Positions 1 to 6,265 of a stretch of DNA of 7,736 nucleotides are shown here, piece by piece (within the stretch, counting starts at the first letter, position 1; every line of letters begins with the position of its first letter). The position numbers and the translations under genes are program-made. The notes under the pieces are model-generated. The model saw only the letters and a list, made by a program, of their open reading frames with translations, was not told the DNA's origin and made no database searches. This DNA comes from Planctomycetota bacterium (GTDB lineage: Bacteria > Planctomycetota > Phycisphaerae > UBA1845 > CAIVHJ01): NCBI GenBank assembly GCA_022565195.1, contig JADFJZ010000055.1, positions 1 through 7,736 of the forward strand. The letters are read 5' to 3'.

Positions 1-1293
1 GCGAACCATCTCGGCTCGATCGCACTGAAGGATAGCCGGTATGATCGCGCTGCGGAGTACTTCGCCGATGTTCAGAGTCGCTCGGGTGCGGAGGCCGTCA
101 GCGCCGGCGCGCTGTTCCAGCAGGCCCAGGCCCTGATGGCTGCAAAGCAATTTGATGCGGCGGGATCGAAGTTTTCGGATTTTCTGAAGCGATACCCTGC
201 GCACGATCATGCCGCTGTGGCGCAAAGTCAATTGATCGTCGCTCTGGCCCGCCAGGAGCGTTTCGCCGACGCGCTTGAGCAAATCACGGCTTTTGAGAGG
301 CGCGATCCCAAGAAAATAGATGTCGCGCTTCTTGCAACAGTTCTCTATGAGAAAGCATGGGCTTCGCGCAAGCTAGGCCACGAGGAGCAGGCGCAGTTTG
401 CCTATCGACGCCTCATCGAGTTGAAGACCGGTGGCGAGCTCGAAGCTCATTCGCTCCTGGAACTTGCGGAACTCGAAGCAAGTGTGGAGCAATGGTCGGA
501 GGCAGTGACGTTGCTCACGCAACTCAAGAAACGAATTGACGCAAGCGACTCGATGGTCCCGTCGGCCGTCGCGGAGCAGGGAACCTACCGCCTCGGCGTC
601 TATCTCTTCAAGATGGGCCGGTACGGTCAGGCGGCTACGAGATTCGAGGGCTTCGTCGAACAGTTCAGCGACAGCGCCGTGGTCGCTTCCGCGAGCTTTT
701 TCTGCGGCGAGGCCTACTTCAAGTCAGCCAATCACCGCAGGGCGGTCAAGCATCTGGCGCGCGTGGTCGAACAGTTTCCTTCTCACGAAACCGCCGCTCC
801 CAGCCTGCTGCGTTTGGGTGAATGTCTTGCTGTGCTGCAGAAGTGGAAAGAGAGTGAAGAGATCTTCGGGCAATACCTGGCTCGTTTCGCCGACGGCGAT
901 TTACGGTACCAGGCGAAGTTCGGCGTCGGCTGGGCTCGCGAGAACCAGGAACGCTACGACGAGGCGATCGAGGCGTATCGAGAGGTCGTCGAGCGACATC
1001 AGGGCGAAACGGCGGCCCGCGCGCAGTTCCAGATCGGCGAGTGCCTCTACGCTCAAAAGAAGTTCGAGCCGGCGGCCCGCGAGTTGATCAAAGTGGACAT
1101 TCTCTATGCGTACCCGGAGTGGAGCGCCGCGGCGCTTTACGAAGCGGGGCGCTGTATGCAGCATCTCGGCCAGGATGCACAGGCTCGCGAGCAGTTCAAG
1201 CAGGTTGCGGGCAAGTACAAGCAAACGCGCTGGGCTCAGATGGCGGAGGAGAGTCTGGCTAAGCGCCCCGCTCCGGTTCCAAGAGGCGGTTGA
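1..1293 (+). CDS. TPR-repeat protein, 5' end outside the window (CpoB/BamD-like role possible)
   Basis: The reading frame is open from base 1 to the TGA at 1291-1293, so the gene begins upstream; the first in-window ATG (136) is internal to the repeats and is not the start. The 430 visible residues are helical tetratricopeptide-type repeats with the usual small/aromatic spacing. Clear units lie near fragment residues 194-222 (YRLGVYLFKMGRYGQAATRF), 230-260 (FCGEAYFKSANHRRAVKHL), 267-297, 303-333 (GWARENQERYDEAIEAYREV), 339-371 and 376-407. Many units end in QFP, RYP or RF, as in the TPR_6 class of envelope proteins. The tail KRPAPVPRGG looks disordered. Such proteins act as scaffolds for protein-protein contacts. 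TPR proteins (CpoB/YbgF) accompany tolQRAB, and the following genes are exbB/exbD, so a periplasmic accessory role is inferred. The signal peptide, if any, lies outside the window. The family call is solid; the function is not determined. Confidence 0.85.
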   Translation, partial: ANHLGSIALKDSRYDRAAEYFADVQSRSGAEAVSAGALFQQAQALMAAKQFDAAGSKFSDFLKRYPAHDHAAVAQSQLIVALARQERFADALEQITAFERRDPKKIDVALLATVLYEKAWASRKLGHEEQAQFAYRRLIELKTGGELEAHSLLELAELEASVEQWSEAVTLLTQLKKRIDASDSMVPSAVAEQGTYRLGVYLFKMGRYGQAATRFEGFVEQFSDSAVVASASFFCGEAYFKSANHRRAVKHLARVVEQFPSHETAAPSLLRLGECLAVLQKWKESEEIFGQYLARFADGDLRYQAKFGVGWARENQERYDEAIEAYREVVERHQGETAARAQFQIGECLYAQKKFEPAARELIKVDILYAYPEWSAAALYEAGRCMQHLGQDAQAREQFKQVAGKYKQTRWAQMAEESLAKRPAPVPRGG

Positions 1294-1340
1294 TTGAAGC
1301 GACTCAAGAATCACGATGAGGACGAGTAACAATGTGGACA

Positions 1341-1346
1341 GGGGAG
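1341..1346 (+). promoter_or_regulatory. Shine-Dalgarno for the exbB-like gene
   Basis: GGGGAG lies seven bases before the GTG at 1354. This spacing and purine match favour GTG as the true initiation codon. The nearby ATG at 1332 opens only a five-codon frame ending at 1349. No promoter-like hexamers or terminator hairpin were seen in the 60-base gap 1294-1353, consistent with read-through from the TPR gene. Confidence 0.6.
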
Positions 1347-1353
1347 TGAACTG

Positions 1354-2148
1354 GTGAAATCTCTCGTAAACACGGTATTGGCGGGCATGTTGGGACAGGG
1401 TGCTGGCGCGGAGGTCGTCCCCACGCGTGACTCGGTTGAAGTTCAGTCGGTGTGGGATTTCATCCTCAAGGGTGGGCCGATGATGATCCCGCTGGCGATC
1501 TGCTCGCTTGTCGCATTGGCCGTGATCGTTGAGCGGATAATGTCACTACGCCGCAGCCGGGTCATACCGCCGGGCTTTATGGATGGCCTTAAAGCGGAAA
1601 TGAAGAATGGAACCGAGGATCATGCCCGCGCCGTCGATTTCTGCCGACGAAACGGCAGTCCCATCGCCAACATACTCGCGGCAGGCATCCGGAAACTGGC
1701 TAAGCCTATTGAAGTCGTCGAGAAGCACATTCAGGACGCCGGCGAGCGCGAAATGGTTCGACTTCGGAAGTATCTGCGTTTGCTCTCGGTCGTGGCCGCT
1801 ATTGCGCCGCTCATGGGCCTGTTGGGCACTATCTTCGGTATGATCCGCGCCTTCCAGACCGTGGCCATCTCTCCCGAAGCGATGGGCAAGACCGCACTGA
1901 TGGCCAAAGGTATTTACGAAGCCATGATTACCACCGCCGCCGGTTTGATCTTGGCGATTCCCGTGTTGGTGTGCTACCACTGGATCTCCGCCAAGATCGA
2001 TCGGCTCGTGTTTGATATGGATCAATTGACAGTGGAGTTCATAGAAGATCATGCTCCCGAGTCTGCGACTTCCAATCAGGACTCCCGAAGACTCGAGATC
2101 GCCGACGCGTCCGAGCCTGCCGTTGAGGTGGCTGCTGCCGCCTCCTGA
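1354..2148 (+). CDS. exbB: ExbB/TolQ/MotA-family proton channel subunit
   Basis: This is a 264-residue inner-membrane protein of the ExbB/TolQ/MotA family, which forms the pentameric proton-driven motor that energises TonB- or TolA-type partners. Three membrane helices are visible: about 41-62 (GPMMIPLAICSLVALAVIVE), 142-166 and 188-212. The family signature is intact: APLMGLLGTIFGMI (151-164) and GIYEAMITTAAGLILAIPVL (186-205). By alignment by eye to E. coli ExbB, T159 matches T148, E189 matches the essential E176, and T194 matches T181, so the channel should conduct. The N-terminus is extended by about 40 residues, with a weakly hydrophobic 4-20 segment that could be a signal peptide, as in ExbB variants with an extracytoplasmic N-terminus. 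The C-terminal tail (230-264) is acidic and Ala-rich. The GTG start is supported by GGGGAG at 1341. The next gene begins 12 bases after the stop, so the two are surely co-transcribed. exbB versus tolQ cannot be separated from sequence alone. Confidence 0.93.
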   Translation: MKSLVNTVLAGMLGQGAGAEVVPTRDSVEVQSVWDFILKGGPMMIPLAICSLVALAVIVERIMSLRRSRVIPPGFMDGLKAEMKNGTEDHARAVDFCRRNGSPIANILAAGIRKLAKPIEVVEKHIQDAGEREMVRLRKYLRLLSVVAAIAPLMGLLGTIFGMIRAFQTVAISPEAMGKTALMAKGIYEAMITTAAGLILAIPVLVCYHWISAKIDRLVFDMDQLTVEFIEDHAPESATSNQDSRRLEIADASEPAVEVAAAAS

Positions 2149-2160
2149 GGATTCGCCGCA

Positions 2161-2574
2161 ATGTTGCTCAAACCACATGAAGCTGAGTCCCAACTGTCGA
2201 TAGAGATGACGCCCATGATCGACATGGTATTCCTCCTGCTGATTTTCTTTCTGGTCGCGACGAGCTTCCATCAGGAAGAGCGCGAAATGCAGATCGCACT
2301 GCCGGTGGCACAATCAGCCGGCCCGATCAGTTTGGCTCTGCGTGAATTGGTCATCAACGTTGATGGGCAGGGCCGAATCATTGTGTCCGGGCGTGAGATC
2401 AGCTCCGAGGACTTGCACGGCATGGTCGTTGACGCCCTGGCGGGCAACCCGGATCAAAAAGTGACGATTCGTGGTGATCGCAGCGTGGCTTATGAGGCGG
2501 TCGTTCGCGTGCTGGACATCTGCAAGACCGGCGGGCTGCAAGAGCCTTATCTCGATACGGTTCTCAATGATTGA
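2161..2574 (+). CDS. exbD: ExbD/TolR-family motor subunit
   Basis: This 137-residue protein has the standard ExbD/TolR layout: a short cytoplasmic N-terminus, one membrane helix (about 19-36) and a periplasmic domain. The signature MTPMIDMVFLLLIFFLVATS (16-35) contains D21, equivalent to the protonatable D25 of E. coli ExbD, which sits inside the ExbB pentamer and is essential for proton use. The periplasmic domain has the expected LVINVDGQGRIIVSGREIS strand pattern (47-65) and a VTIRGDRSVAYEAVVRVLDIC segment (100-120) typical of the family's C-terminal peptidoglycan- or partner-binding fold. The length is normal. GAGG at 2147-2150, overlapping the end of exbB, lies 10 bases before the ATG and can serve as ribosome binding site. 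The last codons overlap the start of the next gene by four bases (TTGA), which suggests translational coupling. The ExbD family is certain; Ton- versus Tol-type use is open. Confidence 0.93.
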   Translation: MLLKPHEAESQLSIEMTPMIDMVFLLLIFFLVATSFHQEEREMQIALPVAQSAGPISLALRELVINVDGQGRIIVSGREISSEDLHGMVVDALAGNPDQKVTIRGDRSVAYEAVVRVLDICKTGGLQEPYLDTVLND

Positions 2575-5500
2575 CGCAGCACATGGCCCAATTCGAAGTT
2601 CGCAACTCAACTCCGCCTGACACCAAACGCAGACGATACTGGCCCCTGTGGGTCGCCGGCCTCGTGCTGTTCGGGGCCGTGGCGGTCAGCGGCTGGCAAC
2701 TGTGGTTTGTACGGCAAGCGTTCTACAGCGACGCCGACACGATCAATCAACCTGCCGATATGGCTGTTGTGCGCGACATTCTCTGGCAACCGCCGCAGAG
2801 GCTCGCCGAACTGATCAACACGCTCGAAGACGACTACGAGCCCCGCCCGAGCGCCGATGGACAATTACTCTACCTGGTGAGGGGCAAGGCGGGCGAGAAT
2901 GCGGATATCTATTGCTGCGCGCGGACAATTGATGGTTGGAGTCAGGCGACTCCGCTGGAGATGATCAACAGCGAATTCGACGATCTCGGCCCGGAGCCGA
3001 GCGCGGATGGGAAGAAGATCTACTTCTACAGCGACCGCCCGGGCGGCAGCGGCGGATACGACTTGTGGAGGTCTGAAAGAAGTGCAGACGGGTGGCAAAC
3101 TCCGGTTAACCTCGGTTCAGCGGTGAACTCGGAGTACAACGACTATGGCCCGGCGATTACGCCGGACGGCAAGACGCTGTACTACTCCAGCAATCGCCCG
3201 AGCGCCGATGACGAGGTCGGTTCCGATCCGAATGCCTGGATCGCGACGCTGCGCGAAGACCTCCATCATCGCGACTACGATTTGTATTCCGCAGCACTGA
3301 ACGAAAGCGGCTGGGGCAATGCTGCGGCGGTCGATGTGCTCAACACGCCGCAGAACGAAGGTGCTGCGGCGATCAGTCCGTTCGGCGATTTCTTGTACTT
3401 CAGCTCGGATCGACCCCGTGGGGCGGGCGGGTTTGATCTCTACCGTGTATGGATTCGCCGTGGTGTGCTTCAGGAGCCGACAAATCTCGGTTCAGCCGTC
3501 AACACGCCGGCCAACGAACTCGACCCGGGGCTGGCGATGGGTGGTTACGCGCTTTATTTTAGTTCGGACCGCTCGCCGGAGCGCGGCGATCCACAAAAAC
3601 CCAATGACTACAACCTCTACTACACTTCATCGCGTGAAGTATTCGCGGATTATGAAGTGCGAACCGCGTCGATGAACTGGGCGGCCTTTTGGGAAGAGAT
3701 CTTCCCGAACGTCCTGTGGCTGCTGTTGTCGCTGCTATTGATGCTGCTTCTGTTCTATCTGCTGCGCGGCGAGGCGTACCGCAAACTGAGCCTGCTGGTC
3801 CGCTGCCTGCTCGTGTCAATGCTTCTGCACATGTTGCTCCTTGTTCTGATGAGCTTCTGGAACGTCTCGGCGGCCATCGCACAGGCGATGCGCCGCAACG
3901 GGGGCACACGGGTTGTACTGGCTTCGCCTGCGGGCAGTAACGAAATCGCGATTCAGATTCGGGGACGGTTGGCCGATTTTGAAATGCCTTCGCCTTCGCA
4001 GAGAGAGGTTGAGCGACTGTCGCAGGAAGCTCTGGTCGAAGCTGAGAACACGCAAGTTGCGCTGGACATCTCGGCGAGTCGCCTCGAATTCGTCGAGCGC
4101 CTGGAATTCGAACGCCAGGTCAAGGAGGCGCCTCAACCGATGCCCACGGAGTTCTTGTTTCATGAGCCGGCCGTGTCACTTGCCGAGCAAGTTCAGCCGG
4201 TCGACGTGCGTGTTGCCACGCCGAGCGCCAATAAGCCGGCGAATAGGCAGGAAGCCGAAATCGTGGCCCACGCGGAGCCGGCAGTTCTATCTCGAGCCAG
4301 TGTTCGTTCGCATGAGCAAGTGGATTCCCAATTCCAGCCAACAATCGTTGAAATCAGTCCATCATCCGTTGCGGGTGTTGACGTTGCCGAGAAACAAATG
4401 AGCTTGCACAGAAGTCCTCATAAACCGGAGTTGGCGCGCGTCTCAATTGCACTTGAAACGCCGAGCGTTGATGTTGGAGCAATTGAGTTGTATGCACCAC
4501 TCGAACTCACGCCGGTTTCGCTACCGCGGGCAAAGGTGGTGTCTGCTGAAGCTGCTGAGCCGACAGCGCAGGTTGAACCGCTATTGATCGCGGCAGCGCC
4601 GCAGGCGGTGGCTTCCGGTCTGCTGGAGGCCGTCGAAGCTGACTCTGTGCGCCTTGCACCCGAAGAGTTCACGCCGTTGCAGACGGCATCAGACTCTATT
4701 TCTCAGTTCGAGCCGCTGGATGTCGAGTATCCACCCGACAGCATCGTTGCAGACTTGCCGGGCGTGAATATCATAGCGGTTGACATACCCGAGTTCCGCG
4801 TCGGCAATATCGCGATTCCCGGTCAGAAAGAACGGCCAAGTGAAGGGCAGCAAGAGATCACCTTCGATACAAGTGCGCTCGCCGAAGAAGATCACGCTGC
4901 GGAGCGGCATCATAATGTCACGGCAACGCCAATCACCGGTGAGCCAACGGTAGTGGCGCTAATGCCGACTCGGGACGACATGTTGGATTCGCGTGAGACA
5001 AGTCTCGCGGTTGTGAATAGCACGATCGCGGAGCCTGCGAATCCGCAAGCGCCGGCCAGTGACGCGAGTCTCAGCGTGCGGAGTGTTTCAATCCCCGCAT
5101 TGCCGGACCCGCTGCTGGCGTTGCCCACCGAAACCACAACGCCGCCGAATCCTTACGCGCAGCGAAGCGAGGAAGAAAGAAAGGAACTGGTCGAGCGGCT
5201 GGGTGGCAGCGAGGAGACGGAGCGTGCCGTTGCGCTGGCGCTGAAGTGGCTTTCGGCTCATCAGAGTGCCGATGGTCGCTGGGATGCGCGCAGGTTCGAC
5301 GAGAACTGCGGTGCGTGCCGAGGCAAGACAAAGATCAGGGCGGATGTCGCGTTGACCGGTTTGTCTTTGCTGTGTTTCCTGGCAGTCGATCACACACACG
5401 TCCAAGAAGGAGAATTTCAGGACACCGTTCGGCGAGGTCTGGATTGGCTGATCGCACAGCAGGAATCGAGTGGCGACCTGAGAGGCGGCGAGACGATGTA

Positions 5501-6200
5501 CAGCCACGGGATCGCCACGATTGCCCTCTCGGAAGCCTACGGCATGACTGCGGATCCGGCGCTGGCTCCACGAGTCCAGGCCGCCGTTGACTTCATTTAT
5601 CGCGCTCGCAACCGAAGCGAGGGTGGCTGGCGATATGATCCCGGGCAGGCCGGCGACACATCCGTGCTCGGTTGGCAAGTGATGGCTTTGAAGAGCGCTC
5701 GCGCTGCCGGAGCAGACGTGCCGGAAGGTGCTTTCGACGTCGCCCGCAGGTGGCTTGATCGCGTCAGCCAGGGGACTTCCGAAGGACTATACGCGTATCA
5801 ACCCGGTCGGAAGTATACTCGCTCGATGACGGCCGAGGCGATGTTCGTCCAGCAACTACTCGGCCGCACTCCGGACGAACTGCGTATGCGGACTTCTGCC
5901 AGATTCGTGGCCCGGCAGTTGCCTGATTGGGAGGACGATCCCAACACCTATCTGTGGTACTATAGCACATTGGCGCTGTTCCAGCACCAAGGCGAAGAAT
6001 GGCGGGACTGGAACGGGGCGCTCACCAAACAACTGCTGCGTCACCAGCATCAATCCGGAAAGACGGCCGGCAGTTGGGATTCGACGGACCGCTGGTCCAA
6101 GCTCGGCGGCCGCGTGTATCAAACTGCGCTTTGCACCCTCATGCTGGAAGTCTACTACCGCTACCTGCCGTCGTACATGCAACCTTTGACTGAGGACTGA
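2571..6200 (+). CDS. Putative TonB/TolA-like transducer: PD40 beta-propeller, membrane hairpin, long linker, alpha/alpha-toroid domain
   Basis: This is a 1209-residue membrane protein, and a closely related named gene was not recognised. Domains in order: KRRR (19-22) and a membrane helix (23-45); five WD40-like PD40 propeller repeats near 88-118, 136-170, 189-242, 262-295 and 314-354, with the (S/T)PDGKxLYYSS and GGxDLY signatures; a hydrophobic hairpin (helices 378-398 and 412-430) joined by basic RGEAYRK; a Pro/Ala/Glu/Val-rich, probably disordered linker (431-865); and a C-terminal alpha/alpha toroid of the prenyltransferase/squalene-oxidase repeat class (866-1200) with QSADGRW (898-904), MYSHGIATIALSEAYGMT and GWQVMALKSA. 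Positive-inside reasoning puts the propeller, linker and toroid outside the cytoplasm. The third helix has S416 and H420, matching the TonB/TolA Ser-xxx-His pattern, next to exbB/exbD. The toroid lacks the DxDD acid motif of squalene-hopene cyclase, so a cyclase label would be wrong; a binding role is more likely. The TTG start gives a 4-base overlap with exbD; ATG at 2583 is an equally possible start four codons in, and neither has a good Shine-Dalgarno. Domain calls are strong; the transducer role is inferred. Confidence 0.85.
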   Translation: MTQHMAQFEVRNSTPPDTKRRRYWPLWVAGLVLFGAVAVSGWQLWFVRQAFYSDADTINQPADMAVVRDILWQPPQRLAELINTLEDDYEPRPSADGQLLYLVRGKAGENADIYCCARTIDGWSQATPLEMINSEFDDLGPEPSADGKKIYFYSDRPGGSGGYDLWRSERSADGWQTPVNLGSAVNSEYNDYGPAITPDGKTLYYSSNRPSADDEVGSDPNAWIATLREDLHHRDYDLYSAALNESGWGNAAAVDVLNTPQNEGAAAISPFGDFLYFSSDRPRGAGGFDLYRVWIRRGVLQEPTNLGSAVNTPANELDPGLAMGGYALYFSSDRSPERGDPQKPNDYNLYYTSSREVFADYEVRTASMNWAAFWEEIFPNVLWLLLSLLLMLLLFYLLRGEAYRKLSLLVRCLLVSMLLHMLLLVLMSFWNVSAAIAQAMRRNGGTRVVLASPAGSNEIAIQIRGRLADFEMPSPSQREVERLSQEALVEAENTQVALDISASRLEFVERLEFERQVKEAPQPMPTEFLFHEPAVSLAEQVQPVDVRVATPSANKPANRQEAEIVAHAEPAVLSRASVRSHEQVDSQFQPTIVEISPSSVAGVDVAEKQMSLHRSPHKPELARVSIALETPSVDVGAIELYAPLELTPVSLPRAKVVSAEAAEPTAQVEPLLIAAAPQAVASGLLEAVEADSVRLAPEEFTPLQTASDSISQFEPLDVEYPPDSIVADLPGVNIIAVDIPEFRVGNIAIPGQKERPSEGQQEITFDTSALAEEDHAAERHHNVTATPITGEPTVVALMPTRDDMLDSRETSLAVVNSTIAEPANPQAPASDASLSVRSVSIPALPDPLLALPTETTTPPNPYAQRSEEERKELVERLGGSEETERAVALALKWLSAHQSADGRWDARRFDENCGACRGKTKIRADVALTGLSLLCFLAVDHTHVQEGEFQDTVRRGLDWLIAQQESSGDLRGGETMYSHGIATIALSEAYGMTADPALAPRVQAAVDFIYRARNRSEGGWRYDPGQAGDTSVLGWQVMALKSARAAGADVPEGAFDVARRWLDRVSQGTSEGLYAYQPGRKYTRSMTAEAMFVQQLLGRTPDELRMRTSARFVARQLPDWEDDPNTYLWYYSTLALFQHQGEEWRDWNGALTKQLLRHQHQSGKTAGSWDSTDRWSKLGGRVYQTALCTLMLEVYYRYLPSYMQPLTED
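3804..3860 (+). other. TonB/TolA-like transmembrane helix with Ser-xxx-His
   Basis: This encodes residues 412-430 of the 1209-residue protein. S416 (3816-3818) and H420 (3828-3830) are spaced as S16/H20 of E. coli TonB and S18/H22 of TolA, at the same depth (about five and nine residues into the helix). The surrounding SMLLHMLLLVLMSFW resembles the TolA segment SAVLHVILFAALIW. K405 and R411 flank the start, so the helix should run from cytoplasm to periplasm, as in TonB. The distal Leu/Ser of the full SHLS pattern fits only loosely (L426, S428). Confidence 0.6.
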
Positions 6201-6251
6201 GGACTGAGGACTGAGGGAAGCGGGAAAAGGGCTGAGGGCTGAAGGCTGGGT
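6189..6251 (+). repeat. Heptanucleotide tandem repeats spanning the stop codon and downstream gap
   Basis: Four perfect head-to-tail copies of ACTGAGG occupy 6189-6195, 6196-6202, 6203-6209 and 6210-6216. After a 14-base spacer, three degenerate copies follow (GCTGAGG 6231-6237, GCTGAAG 6238-6244, GCTGGGT 6245-6251). The first copies encode the last residues and TGA stop (6198-6200) of the large membrane protein, so the repeat has set or shifted the end of that reading frame. The complement is (CCTCAGT)n, resembling the heptameric short tandem repeats (STRR) described in filamentous cyanobacteria. No hairpin terminator is evident in 6201-6265, so whether transcription stops here is not decided. 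Confidence 0.9.
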
Positions 6252-6265
6252 GAAACTTGACCCCG

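Noticed and set aside
136..138. ATG as the start of the TPR protein
   Set aside because: The frame is open to base 1 and the upstream residues (DRAAEYFADV) continue the same helical repeat pattern, so this Met is internal.
1294..1329. Tiny TTG-initiated frame of 11 codons between the TPR gene and exbB
   Set aside because: No ribosome binding site, no recognisable feature, and far too short to support as a gene.
1546..2313. 255-codon open frame on the - strand
   Set aside because: It covers the complement of exbB and the start of exbD, whose catalytic motifs are unmistakable. The His/Gly-rich translation is typical of an antisense shadow.
5166..6170. Squalene-hopene cyclase or protein prenyltransferase enzyme
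   Set aside because: Only the toroid repeats are shared. The DxDD catalytic motif is absent and the domain is about half the length of a squalene-hopene cyclase.
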